A stretch of DNA of 29,496 bases from Ophiosphaerella korrae (taxonomy: Eukaryota; Ascomycota; Dothideomycetes; Pleosporales; Phaeosphaeriaceae), in assembly GCA_028456385.1 (NCBI GenBank), contig JALNQF010000447.1:1-29496 (forward strand). Reading direction: 5' to 3'. This document shows, piece after piece, positions 1 to 11,850 of the stretch; positions within the stretch are counted from its first letter, which is position 1, and each line of letters begins with the position of its first letter. The position numbers and the translations under genes are program-made. The notes below the pieces were generated by a model. That model ran no database searches. It was not told the origin of the DNA and worked only from the letters and a program-made list of their open reading frames with translations.

Positions 1-228
1 TAAGTACTAGGTATATATACCTAGTAGCTTACTAAGCGCTAACTAAAAGTAGAAAGGTAGTTAAATATTAGTAAGTTTACAATGTTAGTAAGTTTGCGAT
101 GTTAGTAAGTTGTAAACTTACTAACATATTAGTAAGTTTATAATATTAGTAAGTTTACAATATTAGTAAGTTATAAACTTACTAATATTAGTGCGAAAAT
201 AAGAGGTATAAGGGATAACTCCCTTACA
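1..228 (-). repeat. 3' LTR of element A, truncated by window edge
   Basis: Position 1 matches position 8464 of the other LTR, so about 87 bp of this LTR lie outside the window. It ends at 222-228 with CCTTACA, the complement of the TGTAAGG start seen in related LTRs, so the element has TGTA...TACA ends. The interior (66-190) is made of TTAGTAAGTT-type units, including near-perfect palindromes at 102-124 and 163-185. Confidence 0.9.
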
Positions 229-229
229 C

Positions 230-246
230 GTCTCCCTCTTTTTAAA
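230..246 (-). other. Polypurine tract of element A
   Basis: Directly inside the 3' LTR, the minus strand is purine-rich (AAAAAGAGGGAGAC). This is where an LTR retrotransposon primes plus-strand DNA synthesis. Its position next to the TGTAAGG end supports minus-strand orientation and the LTR boundary at 228. Confidence 0.75.
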
Positions 247-1244
247 GAGCGAATTCCTAGAGCTTAAAAAGGGCTCTAATTAACTAATAATACCTATTAG
301 GTAGTAGTAGTAGTAGCTAGAGTTAAGGAGGTTAACTGTTTTTAGAGTCGAAATCCTTATTTATAGAGTATAGAGCTAAGGTTTTTATTAATTTTAGTGT
401 AAAATTAAGACCTACGCAACTTCTATATACAAAACGTATTAACTATAAACCTTTTTCTACTACCTCTACCCTACGCTAATAAAATCAAACCTAAAAGTAT
501 TTGCATATAGTATAAGGGAAGGTAAAGTTAACACTACTAAGTAACTTAATAGCGCTAGATCTCTATATAGGTGCTTACTATAGATATAGGCTTTGCGATA
601 GGTAGGTTTATTAATATAGGGGACCTAGTAAGCCTAATATTTATAAGTATTAGGAGGTAGGCAGCGTAGAGTAGCCCTAGCTAGGAATTTAGTAGCTAGT
701 CGTAAATTCTACAATAGCGAACTAGACCTACGCGTAACTAGTTGTAAGAGAGCGTAGTAGTTATAGCTATAGTAGTAGAGTAGGCCCTAACCTAAAAAGA
801 GTCTTATACTTACTAGCTAAGGTAAACTATTCCTACTATTTTTGCGCTATAATTTAGCTTTAGCTAGTAGTAAAGTTTTCTAATTGCGCCTTAGAGGGCC
901 TTTTTACGCTTACTAATAGCTAGAGTACTCTACTAGGTTGCGTCTTTGTTAGGCTCTATTTTAGGTATATAGTTAGTATTTTAGGCTTCTCTAAGTAGTT
1001 CTAGTAAAAGTTAAAAGTAGTAATTACGCCTTATAAGGGCTTTTTTGCGCCTATTAATAATTTTAGGCTTATCTAGATAGTTCTAGTAAGGGCTAAAGGT
1101 AGCAATTACGCCTTAGAGGGGGCTTTTTTATACCTATTAGTAAGTTAGGATACCCTAATAGGTTACGTCTTTATTAAGGCTCTATTTTTTAGGTATACGT
1201 AGAGTTAGTAGTTTAGCTTTCTCTAAGTAGTTCTAGTAAAAGTT

Positions 1245-1400
1245 AAAGGTAGCTTCGTATTTTATAAATTCTTCTACTAGCTCCTATATAGGTTTATTAT
1301 AGCTAGTCTAGTAGACTAAGTAGTACTATCTTACGTATTTTCTACGCTCTTTAAAGCGTACGTCTAAGATAGCTTCTACTAGGTATTCTTTGTATACGCT
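1245..1400 (-). pseudogene. Chromodomain at the C-terminus of element A integrase
   Basis: The minus strand reads EYLVEAILDVRF, then a basic RRKYV stretch, and ends in a segment similar to the usual W-E-P-x-E chromodomain close (here E-L-V-E-E-F). Trp and Gln codons are replaced by stops. In chromoviruses this domain binds methylated histone H3 and directs integration into heterochromatin. It lies downstream of the integrase core, as expected. The family match is my recognition of the pattern, not a search. Confidence 0.7.
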
Positions 1401-1849
1401 ACTAGTTTCTTTATTAGTAATAATAATAAGGATTAGCTATAGTAGGTCTTAATCTAGTAAGGGCTTCTAATCTCTAAGGCGTAAGAGTTTTAGAGAGAAG
1501 ACTAAGAATACGCCTTTACTTAGTATCTCTTAGGGTAGTACTAGCTTATATACTCTACTGTCGTAGATAACTCTTTTAATAAAGTATAGGCCTACCTATT
1601 AGTAGTCTAATTTTAGGGTTAGCTAGGTAGTTCTCTAATTAGCTATACTAATATAGGCTTAGTTACTAACTTTATATACTAGTCTACTTTAGTAAGAGGT
1701 ATTAGCTTAAGCTACTTACTCTTGTTATACCTAGAGTATTTTTTCTTTAAAGTAGGCTACTAGGTTACTATAGGCGTTAAGTAGCTCGTTAGCTTGTATG
1801 CGTTAGTTACGTTAGGCTAGGTTTAGTTAATCTTTATTGTTTTTACTAA

Positions 1850-2450
1850 GGTATATACTACTACAAGGGTAATACCCTAGATCTACAAGAAATAGAGTTA
1901 TCCTAATAGATATATTAATAGTGTTATTTACTTAGAACTTAGCTACGTATAGCTAGGCTACCTAGTTATTCTACGCGTAGTTAACGTATTACCTTAAAAA
2001 GATCTCTAGGGCTTAATTTACTCGCTTAGTTTAACTATTAGTTTCTAGGTAGTATATAGTCGAGAGCTTTTACGTAATATAGAGGCGTTTATATATATAG
2101 CGCTAAAATTAGCTAATAAAGGTTATCTCTCTATTAAATATAATATTTATTAAGACTCTATAAAGCTTAAAAATAGATATAAAATATTAGGTAGCTTCTT
2201 TAGGTTTTAGGGACTTATAAGAGAAGAAATAGCGTCTTTTTATAAGGTAGTAGTAAATTACTAAGATATATTTATAAATCTAGCTACTATTTTTACTAGT
2301 TAGTAAGGCTTAGATATAGTCTACTAAGATATTAGTCTAGAGTGCGTAAAGAATTAGTATAGGTTAGAGGTAACTAAGTTTACTATCTTATAAGTTCTTT
2401 ATATAGTAGTAGATTAAGTATATATTATAAAATTGCTTAATAGCTTAAAG
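1850..2450 (-). pseudogene. Integrase core of element A (RIPed)
   Basis: The minus strand shows the usual gypsy integrase landmarks in order: an LLTSKNSS segment after the first catalytic-Asp region, then YILVIYYYLIK (family: ILVVVDRLTK), then KLSTIYYLETNS, a stop, and TKRVN. The last part corresponds to the conserved KLSTAYHPQTDGQTERVN block that contains the third catalytic residue (Glu). Here that Glu codon is changed (AAG for GAG) and several Gln codons are stops, so the enzyme is dead. The enzyme would have joined element cDNA to chromosomal DNA. Confidence 0.88.
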
Positions 2451-3084
2451 TATCTTAGGCTAATAATAGCGCTTATATATTAGATATAGCGTGCTATAAG
2501 GTCCTTTATAGCTTACTAACTAATAGTTATAGTATAAATTAAAGATTTAGTAGTATAGATAGGCGTTTAAGAGGATGTATAGACGCGTTTTATTAACCTA
2601 GAGGCGCTTTTCTTTCTTTAATCTAGTAGAGCTAATATTAGCGTATAAGAAGTAGTATCCTACTTTATAGAAGGCTTTTAATAGTTTTTATTATCTACTA
2701 TTTATAGTAGTAAATATAGCTTAGGCTACGTAGTCTTCTAAGTACGCTATATCTAGTAATTCTTCTATTAGGCGTAGGTCAACAATATATAGTAAGAGTT
2801 CTAGGTCTAGTTCTCTATTATAGAGTAGTAGAAAATCTTCTAGTAGGTTTACTAATTTTAGTTTTATTCCTATAATATAGTAAAGGTAGGCGTATACTAT
2901 AGTAGCTTATTTTAGCGTAAATCTATCTAGCTTTTATAGGTCTACGAGGCTTAGAGCGTAAATTACTATATCTAGCGTAGGTTTTATACTTAAGGCTAGG
3001 ACTTAAGGGCTTAGGATAATTTAGTTAGCTCCTAATACTTATAAATTAGAATTATCTATAGGGTAGTCTTATAGTTAGTAGCTT

Positions 3085-3520
3085 AAGGCGTCTATAACTT
3101 TATTTATATCGCTAAGTACGTATTTAATATAGAAATCGAATTAGGATAGAAATAATAACTAGCGTACCTAGTAGTAATTAAGCTTTTTAGTTATTATAAA
3201 AGTTTCTAAATTATAGTAGTCTATTATAACGTAGATTATATATAGACTACCTATAAGCTCTAGTTTCTATTCTTTAAATACTTAGATTATAGCTATAAGC
3301 TCTAGGTTGTAGATATTATAATTATATTCTACTAGGGTATATTTTTTTAAGAAGAAGCTAACTAGCTATTAGATTCTATCTTAGTTTAGTTAGCTTATTA
3401 CTCTACCTAAGGCCTACCTAGAGGCGTTAGTTTAGATATAGATTAGTTTTAAGGGGTTAAAGTAAAGTAAGACTACTCCTAGCTAGAAAGTAGCTTTTAG
3501 TTTATTAAAGGCGTCTATAT
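3085..3520 (-). pseudogene. RNase H domain of element A (RIPed)
   Basis: Minus-strand frames give FNKLKATF, a TNAS motif where the family has TDAS (catalytic Asp changed to Asn by GAC to AAC), then KKYTLVEYNYN, LELIAII and KLNYY, closing with a degraded ADAL-like end. These are the gypsy RNase H blocks in correct order and spacing. Stops interrupt the frame at former Gln/Trp positions. A second copy of the same region lies inverted at 21659-22300. Confidence 0.9.
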
Positions 3521-3639
3521 ATTCTTAGGTAATTATAAAGGGCTTATACTAGGTCTTTTAAAGGAGTAGCCTATCTCTTTTAGTAGGTTTAGTAATAACT
3601 TTAGACTTAATTAACTTAGTAAGTAGTAAGGTAAGGCTT

Positions 3640-4445
3640 AAGTAATTCTTAATAAAGCGCTAGAAGAATCTAGTATAGCCTAGAAAGGCTAGGACTTCTT
3701 TAGTAGTCTTTAGTATTTCTTACTCTTAAATAGCTTTAACTTTAGAGGGATCTATTATAATTCTTTTGTTAGAGATAATTATACCTAAAAACTTAACTAA
3801 AGTAGCGTAGAAGCTAGATTTTTTAAGATCTATATAGAAGCCTTACTCTTTTAGTTGCGTAAGTACTTTATAAACGTACTAGATATAGTCTATTTTATTA
3901 TTAGAGTATATTAGAACGTTGTCTATATATATAGTGTAGAAGTCGTCTAAGTATTCTAGTAGGGCTAAGTTAATAGTGCGCTAGAAGGTAGCTAGTGCGT
4001 TAGTAAAGCTAAAGAGTACTACCTTGTAGGTATATATACTAAAGCGTGTAATAAAAGTAGTTAGCTATTCTAAATTTAGGGTAATACGTAAGTAGTAAAA
4101 GGCGTATATTACGTTAAATTTAGAGAAAATCTTTACTTTATTTAGGTAGGCTAGTATTTCCCTAAAGAATAGAATAGAGTACTAGTCTTTAATAGTAGAT
4201 TTATTTAGCTTGTAGTAGTTTACGTAAACTTGTAAGCTACTATCTAGTTTAGCTATAATTAGTAGGTTATTTCTAGCTAGGGAGCTGTATTTACTAATAA
4301 AGCCCTTACCTTCTATTTCTTAGATATATTTCTAGATTGCTTTATCTTATTTTCTAGTAAAAGAGTAAGGTTTAGCGTCTAGGATTTTTGCGCTAGGCTT
4401 AAGAGTAATTTCTAGGTTGTATAGCTTATAAGGAAGAAGTTCCTT
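3640..4445 (-). pseudogene. Reverse transcriptase domain of element A (RIPed)
   Basis: The minus strand starts with LYNLEITLKPSAKILDAKPY, then SLQVYVNYYKLN (family SLRLCVDYRALN), and reaches the catalytic loop YIDN at 3918-3929, followed by VLIYSNN. The family motif is Y-x-D-D; the second Asp has become Asn through GAC to AAC, a RIP-type G-to-A change. GIIISNKGI follows, as in the gypsy thumb region. Order, spacing and motifs make the assignment safe; catalysis is lost. Confidence 0.93.
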
Positions 4446-5109
4446 AGCAGCTTTCTTATTAAAACAAGGTATTAGGTCCTAATATAGTTAGAGTAGTTCT
4501 ATAGATAAGATATCCTTAAGCTCTACTATAAGTAGTAGCTTGTAAAATTATATATAATCTACTTCTCTAGCTACTTTGCAGTAGTACGCTAGTAGTAGTA
4601 TTCTATCTAAAGTAAGTACTATAAGCGTATATCTACTTCTTCTAGTAAAGGCTTTAATTATATAATAACTAATAGTTTAAATATCTATTAATAAGTTCTA
4701 TTTATACCTATTAAGGTGCCTACTTAGGAGCCCTATAGAGGTAGATAATAGTTTAAGCGCTAGCTTCTTTAAGGCTATAGTAGAGTAATATCTAGGCGCG
4801 CTATAGTATACTACTAAGGGAATTTTGTTAGTTATCTAGTAGTATTATTAGTAGTAAATATTAAGGAATAATAACGTTCTATTATAGTAGTTAAGTTTAA
4901 TAGTATAGGCCTTGCGCTATAAAAATCCTAAAATAAGGTTAAATTAGCCTACGTTTTTAATAATATAGGTAGAGGTCTGTTTAATATACGCGCCTACTTA
5001 TAGGTAGAACTTGACCTAATATGTAATAGACTTAGATAAGGAACTATTATATCCTTTATAGATAATAAGTTAAAGTAGCTAGATAGTTTATAATTTTGTA
5101 GTCTTCTAG

Positions 5110-5175
5110 GTAAATTTTTAGTAAATAAAGTTTACGTTAGCTCTATTATTAGCTAGGGTTCTAGCTATATAGAGT
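5110..5175 (-). pseudogene. Aspartic protease active-site region of element A
   Basis: The minus strand reads NNRANVNFI in the context of the retropepsin D-[ST]-G-A-x-x-N-F-I motif. The first Asp is changed to Asn and Gly to Arg, both G-to-A type. It lies upstream of RT on the minus strand, as in gypsy pol. This is a short, damaged match, supported mostly by position. Confidence 0.6.
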
Positions 5176-5599
5176 ACTATAGAGTCTTTACCTAAGAAGC
5201 TAGTAAATAAGAATTAGTTTAGCTTAGCTTCTATTAGATTAGTTAGTAGTTTCTTGTACTAGACTATCTATATTCTACAGGTAAGTATATAAGATATAGC
5301 TATACTAGGGGTTATACTTTAGTAGTTAATTGCGCTCTTCTAGTTTGTGTAATCTCTAGGTTAAGGCTTTAAGCCTAGAGAACGTTGTTTTCTAGATCCT
5401 AGTCTAAGTTAGGCTCTAGTTCTAGCTCTATATCTAGTTAGGGGTTATATTTAAAGAATTAGTCCTCTATTTCTATATCTATTTTAGAGTCTATTACTAT
5501 ATAGGCGGCTATATAGTAGTTTATAGCGTTAGTAAGTATTTTAGATCTAGTAGCTTTTGTTTATTTACAAGTAGTATAGTCTAGCTTCTTAATACCTAT

Positions 5600-7700
5600 C
5601 TTTCTATAGCTCTAGCATAAAATTGTTTTAGAGTTCTTAGTTTTAATTATAGTAGCCTTTTCGCTAGTTAGGTGTATTCCTCTAAATACGCTTCTAGCTA
5701 TAGTTAATAGTATTTTAGTTCTCGTAAAGTTATAGCTAGTTTTTCTTTAAAGTTTTATATCTACGCTCTTAGTTTAGCTCTTATAGGCGCTAAGGTATAA
5801 AGCTAGGTTTACTTAGAGCTTATATCTAGGTTGTAATTATTTACTTTGTTTTCTAATATTAAGATTATCTTTCGAAAATTAGTAGGGCTATTATAGATAC
5901 TAGGGGCAGTGCTAGTAGCCTCTCTAAGCTAGAGTTACAGCTTTTTTTAAAGGTAGATATTATATAGCTATAGGTTCTATTATAGTTTAAGGCTAATATT
6001 GTTAAATTTAGAGAAGAATTTAGCCTATACTAACTAGGTAGTTTTGTAGATTAGTTAATCTAGTCTAAATTTAGCTATTTCTAGGGTTTTATAACGTACT
6101 TCTCTTAATCCTACTATATCTATATTACTAAATTAGTAAAAAAGTATAAAGAAATATATAAATTCTTCTTAGTATAGGTAAGTAACACTATTTAGGATAG
6201 TAAGGTATAAGTAAGCTAATCTTATATAGTAGTATATAATAACGTTAGCTTAGGTTTATAAGCTAATATATTTTTTTCTATTAGTAATAAAGTAATTATA
6301 TATAGACTAGATAAAGGATATAACATCTATAAGGTATCTTATACTTAAAAATTATAAAGGTTTTATAAAGTAGTCTTCTTATTCTTTATACTAGTAAAAA
6401 TTAAAGGCTAGCTCTTAGATACTAGTTAAGAAGAGAGTTAGGGTAAACTCTTCTCTCTTAAAGATATAGTAGCCTACTACTAGTACTTAGGGTTTAAACT
6501 CTCTTTTAAAGAAGCTAGGTTACTAGCCTTGTAGTAAGATCTTAGTATAAAGTAGTTCTATATCTTTCTACGCTAGTATGTTAAAGTTAAAGGTTTCTAG
6601 CTTAGTTTATTTAGCTATTAGGTCTTCTTAGTAGATTACTACTTTGTATAAGTAGTTATATTTTACTATAGCTTCTTTCTATAGAGCTTTATACTAGGTA
6701 GCTCTTTAGCTTAAAGCGTTATATTACTCTATAATATAGTTGTAGTCTAGTACTAATTACGCTAGGCGTTCTTAGAGTTAAGCTAATTAGTTATCTTATT
6801 AAGAGAGTTATTTATCTACTTTACTTACCCTAGCTATAAGCTTCTAGTTTTATTTATTTACTATATTAATTGCGTCCTATATCTATATATTTATAACTAC
6901 TAGGTATAATACTATTCTAGCTAAGGTAAACTCTCTAAAAGATAAGTAATTACTAGGTTTGTTGTCCTTAATTCCTTAGTATAAGGTTAGTAACAAGGTA
7001 TAAAATAAGGGTTAGAGCTTAGTAAACTTAGTAAGTAATTTCTTAAGTTTATCCTAAGATATAAAGACTATTCTTAGTAGTAGGTCTTTGTTAATTGTAG
7101 CGTTTAATAGTAGGTTATCCCTTAGCTCTTCTAGGATCTTAAGCTTAGGTGTAGGCTAGGGTAATAATACTTAGCTAACGTTTAGTTAGGCGTCGTTAAT
7201 TAAGTTGTTTAATATAGTCTAGTTATTAAAAAGGACCTTAGTAACTAGTCTATACCTTAGGGGGCTACCTTAGTTAAAAGAGGTAAGGTCTATATCTAGG
7301 TTAAATTCTTCTACAATAAGTTAGTTAGGAGTAGCTAAGTCTATTATAGAGCTATTAGCTAAGAAAGTGCCTAGTACTTATTAGAGAATTATATTAGGTT
7401 AGAAATTAAGTTTACTAAGTAGTCTTAGCTAAATAAAAGATTTAGGGTCTATTACCTATTTTCCTTTATCTTTCTACGAGGGGTTTTTAAGATATTGTTA
7501 GAAGTTACTTAGCGCTTTTTTTATTAGAGTAGTTAGTATAGTAGGTCCCTAGGTCTATTTTTCTAGAGACTTAGTTCTAGCGCGTATTTTATAGATTTTT
7601 TGCAGTATAGTAGCCTTAGAGCGTTCTCTTAGTTCTTTACTAGATCTATAGTCTACTATTTATAGTATATCTTTATCTTACAAGTATACTTAGTTTAAGT
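5600..7700 (-). pseudogene. Probable gag region of element A
   Basis: This interval lies between the 5' LTR and the protease motif, where gag belongs. I could not read a confident capsid block or an intact CCHC zinc knuckle. The frames are heavily broken by RIP stops. The assignment is from position alone. Confidence 0.45.
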
Positions 7701-8376
7701 AATAAAGAGGTTGTAAGCTAATATTATTTTAGTTTAAGAGGCTAGCTTTTAAGGGGATAGAAGATTTTTTTTTTATATAACTAAGTTATAGTATAACAAG
7801 CTAAGTTATAGTAGTTATATACTATATTAGTGTATTTAGCTATTAGTTTATAGAGATTTAGATCTTTAGCGCTAGCTAGTAAAGGTTTTAGTAAGGTCTA
7901 GGGCGCTTTATTACTTAGTTCTTATAAATTAAGCGCTAGTAATTTACGTAAGTTTAGGGGTCTTTTCCTTCCCTAGCACTACTACCTAGGTTTAATACCT
8001 AGTATAAGTACGCCCTTACCTAGGTATACATAGTAGGTGTAAGCTAAAGCTTTATAACCTATAAAGTAGTTAAACTACTCTTCTTTAGTACGTATTTCTT
8101 TCTAGAACGTTAGCGCTAGTACTAGTAAAAAGAGAGCGCTAGAAACCTTAACTAGAACTATAATATAGTAAACTTAAGGGGCTACCTAGCGCACTATAGC
8201 TAAGGTAGAATCTAATTCCTAGTAGTATAGTTCTTTTTAGCTAGCTAGGCTTAATTAAGAGTTAGCTATAATTAGCTATCTTGCGGTAACTCTAGCGTAA
8301 GTAAAAAGGCTACTAGTATAGTTCTAGGTTATAGAGAGGCCTATAGAAGTAAAATATTTATAGAGATCTACTATTA

Positions 8377-8718
8377 TATAAGGTAGACTTTACATAAGAT
8401 AACTTAATAAAGTAGTTTTAATAATTAACTAAAAAGAGTAAATAGTAGATAAAGCTATCTAAGTAAGTACTAGGTATATATACCTAGTAGCTTACTAAGC
8501 GCTAACTAAAAGTAGAAAGGTAGTTAAATGTTAGTAAGTTGTAAACTTACTAACATGTTAGTAAGTTTACAATATTAGTAAGTTTACGATATTAGTAAGT
8601 TGTAAACTTACTAATATATTAGTAAGTTTATAATGTTAGTAAGTTTGTAATATTAGTAAGTTGTAAACTTACTAACATTAGTGCGAAAATAAGAGGTATA
8701 AGAGATAACTCCCTTATA
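8377..8718 (-). repeat. 5' LTR of element A
   Basis: This LTR is 342 bp, starting TATAAGG (TGTAAGG with a G-to-A change) and ending CCTTATA. It aligns with 1-228 from position 8464 onward, but carries one extra 27-bp palindromic unit at about 8528-8555, near the start of its TTAGTAAG array. Its first 87 bp also match 21510-21596. Confidence 0.92.
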
Positions 8719-9430
8719 ACTTCTTGTAATAACTAAATTAGTAAAGTGTAATAGGCTACCTATTGTTAACTATAGGTACTTATCTTAGAAGAAGTTAGTA
8801 AATTAAGAGGTAATAACAAAAGCTTATATAGAGATCTATAATAACTTATAAATAGTAAAAGATATTTTATAACTATCTTGTACTAGCGTTCTATAGTTAA
8901 GGAATTAAATTACTAATACTATCCTAATAATATATATTACTACTAATTATATACTTATTATAATCTATAATCTATAGTTACTAAGACTAGTAGATTGTAA
9001 ATTACTATAATCTATAATCTATTAATACTAAGAGTCTATAGATTATAGATTACCCTAGGTATCTTAATTATATATAGTCTCCTAATTAAGATTATTACCC
9101 TACTCGTCTTATACTTTGTTAGTATCTATATCGAGACTTATTAGTTTTATCTTAATTCCTTCTATTATACTTATAATATTTTTTAAGATATATAGTACCT
9201 TTAGTAATAAGTATTAGTAGTAGTATATCGCTAATAGTATTTATTACCTCTATTATAGTAATAAAATTATAATTTATCTTACTTATACTACTTTATTAGT
9301 AGTCCTAATTAAAAGTTACAATCTACTACAAGCCTCTAACTCTAATTTAAAAGCTAGTCTTATCTATATTGTAGTAGTTAGCGCGCTAGATACTATATTT
9401 TATTATAACTTCCTTTAACTCTATAAAATA
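8719..9430. repeat. RIPed repeat shared with 22305-22770 and 29300-29420
   Basis: No gene is visible in this AT-rich stretch. Positions 8725-8870 match 29295-29410 and 22310-22440 (shared landmarks: a TAACTAAAT...ATAGGCT block, a TTAAGAGGTAATAA block, AAAAGCTT, GATATTTT). Positions 9055-9180 match 22640-22765 (CCTAATTAAG, TTAGTATCTA). Each copy has different TA changes, so each was mutated independently. It may be the LTR of element B, because one copy sits directly upstream of that element's gag; the end points are not resolved. From 9190 to 9430 I see only AT-rich sequence. Confidence 0.6.
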
Positions 9431-9439
9431 GTTAGTATA

Positions 9440-10999
9440 AACGTTAAGCTATACGCTCGCGAGCCTTATAAGCTCTTAGAGCTTCTAGTAAACTCTATAG
9501 TAGTTAGGATTTTACTTAAGCTAGCGCGCGATAAAGTGCTAGCTAAGTAGAGGAGCTTAACTAGATAGATTATTATTATCTAAGATACTCTAGATAGTAC
9601 TTTATAGCTATAGTACTAGAGCTAGTATATATAACTAATTATAGTAAGTAATATATTATCTTATAGTCTCCTCTTGTGTAGCGTTAAGACGTCTATTTAT
9701 AGCTAGGCGCGAGATTTTTAAGTTAACGCCTTTAAGTTAGTGCTCTAGTTACTTAACTAGTATATTGTAATTGCGTAATAACTATATAACATTAGGTTTC
9801 TTTAACGCGTCTAAAGACGCTTTATAGAGCTTAATATACTTCTTAATATTACTATAACTTTTATATCGCGAAAATATTACAGCGTAGTAAAAAAACGCGT
9901 ATAGGAGATAAAAAGTTAATAAAATTAGTTGTTAAGCTAGTATTAGTTATTAAGCTATCTATAGCTAAGGTGTAGAGTACCTTAGCTAGTATAGTAAGTA
10001 TACCTAGAATCTATTACGCTTCTCTACGTATATACTATTAAGTATCTAATTATATATCTAATTATATATCTAATTGTGTAACTTATCTAATAGAAAGATA
10101 GTAAGTAAAATATAATTTTTATTATAATAGTTAATAAAATCTAGAGTAATATAAGAGCTATACTTATCTATAATAAGTAACTAATATAAGCGTCTAGCTT
10201 TAGTAGTAGTATAGTAGTTAAACACCTACTTAAGCTAGGCTAGACTAACGTTATTATTTGTCTATCTAGATAGAGATAAGCTAACAAAGACTTAATACTC
10301 TCTAGCCTTAATTATATTTACCTATACTAATCTTATAGCTCCTTAGGTAGCTTTATATATAAGTCTAAGTAGTAGAGATATCCTATCTATATAGATATAC
10401 GCTAGAGTAGTTATCTACTTACAAGAGCTATCTTAGAAAGCTACCTAAGCCTCCTTTCTCTCCTATATTACTTAGCTAAAGATACGTTTAGACCTCCTAG
10501 TAATACTAATTATAAAGCCTTTCTTATCTATATTGTATATATACTATAGCTCTATCTAATATTCCTCTATCTTCTAATATAATAAGTTAAAGTATAGCTT
10601 ATACTTTATATAAGAATTAGCTTTGTAGCGTTTATAGTTAATACTAGTAGTCTATTTAGATACAAGTAAGCTCTGGTTTTAATAGAGGAAGCGAGTTACC
10701 TAGCTCTAGCTAATAGTCTCGTAAGCTACCTGTGACGCTGAGTTTCTTATTATCTCTCTTGTAGGTAGAAGGACTCTCTCTGTAAGCTTTTTAATATACT
10801 GTACAAGCTCATCCTCTTACTATAGGCTGAGCTTTCTCTAGTTAAGTTTCTTAGTCTGATCTGAGCTTGTCAGGCCTTGGTGTCTTCGGCGTAGCGTAGA
10901 TGCTTCAACATTATGTTTGGCAGCAATCTTTCTATATAAAAAACCTTCTCCTAGTTCTTGCGATTCGATTTCTTCAATTGCAGCTTGAATCGGGTCCAT
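9440..10999 (-). pseudogene. pogo/Fot-like DDE transposase (RIP-damaged)
   Basis: A DNA transposase of the Tc1/mariner superfamily, pogo/Fot branch, about 520 codons, the usual length. The start codon at 10999-10997 gives MDPIQAAIEEIESQ and a helix-turn-helix (YRKIAAKHNV, STLRRRHQG). A CENP-B-type HTH segment follows (EDELVQYIKKL, VTRFL). The DDE part is readable as YNIDKKGF (family YNMDEKGF), ITRRSKR, ITTLAYI and TNNNV. The C-terminal third shows lysine/glutamine-rich remnants down to about 9440. Stops appear at former Gln and Trp codons, and near 10050 a 12-bp unit is repeated three times where the LQPLD block should be. The first about 100 codons are much less mutated than the rest. It would have cut and pasted its own element; this copy is inactive. 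Confidence 0.88.
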
Positions 11000-11458
11000 A
11001 TTGGTGGAGTTATCGCGTGTTGTAGAAACTCAAGTTTGGTGGGGGTGGGGCATCACGCGAACTGAGGCATCACGCGCACAGACACGTTAGCATCGCAGGT
11101 CAATCGCCATCGCCGATCTCCAATGTCACCTGAAGCTCATGAACCAGCTGAGCGAGCCAACTCGCAAGCTCCGCCTTTGAGCTGAGTCGAGATTGCGATC
11201 TCAGCTTGGCGCATGGTTGAGCGCGAGCAACCGTTGCGCTGAAGCTCTGGCAGCAGCTCGTAATCGTTGCGCTGACACACGCACCTCATCTGACAAGTTT
11301 TGATGTTCGGCCAAGGCTTTTAGCGGTGGGAGATCTCATACTATGCACTTGTGCGCGTATGCGAGATCACTACAGTATATTATGGAATGGGGGGCCACAT
11401 AAATTTTTGGGGCGGCCGAATATAATTGCTCTTGATCAATACAACATATACTCCAAGC
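11000..11458. other. GC-balanced non-coding stretch upstream of the transposase
   Basis: No gene is seen. The sequence is rich in AGCTC/GAGCTG words (11130-11260) and has a G-rich run at 11040-11051. The block at 11374-11422 (TATTATGGAATGG followed by two GGGGxGGCC-like words around an A/T core) could be the outer end of the pogo element, but I could not find its inverted partner near 9200-9450, where RIP may have erased it. Confidence 0.4.
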
Positions 11459-11850
11459 TCAATAGATTAATACTCCAAAAAATCTCGCGATAATAGCTCT
11501 TGTGTGGGCAGCAATAACCTCATCTTTGTGTGGCCAAGACGAGCGGAAAATGTGTATCAGGTGATAAGCCACACTATGCGCAAGAGCAGCTATGTCTCTG
11601 CACAAGGCCCACGACAGTGCACGATCCAAGCCGCTGTTACATACAATACAATGGCCTTCCCCAGCATCACTACCACGTTCGCAGGCCCAGGAAACCAGGG
11701 GTTGCAGGTTGGATGCAACTCCGGCTCTATCCACATTGCTGCAGCCAGCAAGTGCTTTGACAAACACTGCGCTAACCGCGCTCTGTCTCTGCAGAACGTC
11801 CTGAGACTCCACCACAGCCTTCGTGTTTCATGTCGTTCCGTCGCGACCCG
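11459..11850 (-). pseudogene. Unrecognised segment fused to the NLR relic
   Basis: Beyond the truncated WD40 blade, the minus strand stays open in two frames, one of them from 11815 to 11459 (118 codons, beginning at a non-ATG codon and ending FFGVLIY). The sequence does not resemble further WD40 blades. It may be the random continuation of a broken gene, or part of another gene joined at about 11850. No function can be given. Confidence 0.3.

Larger units (their letters stand above)
1..8718 (-). mobile_element. RIP-degraded full-length Ty3/gypsy chromovirus (element A)
   Basis: An LTR retrotransposon read on the minus strand. Two copies of the same LTR lie at 1-228 (truncated by the window start) and 8377-8718. 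Between them the minus strand gives, in order, a probable gag region (about 7700-5600), an aspartic protease motif (about 5150-5116), reverse transcriptase (about 4445-3640), RNase H (about 3520-3085), integrase (about 2450-1850) and a chromodomain (about 1400-1245). RT before RNase H before integrase is the Ty3/gypsy order, and the terminal chromodomain marks the chromovirus branch. All frames contain many TAA/TAG stops where the family has Gln or Trp codons, and CA/TG dinucleotides are rare, as RIP predicts. Reverse transcription and integration by this copy are therefore not possible. The gag assignment is by position only. Confidence 0.92.

Noticed and set aside
66..190. Regularly spaced TTAGTAAG repeats that resemble a CRISPR array
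   Set aside because: The units abut or overlap with no unique spacers, lie inside an LTR that is duplicated at 8377-8718, and the organism is a eukaryote.
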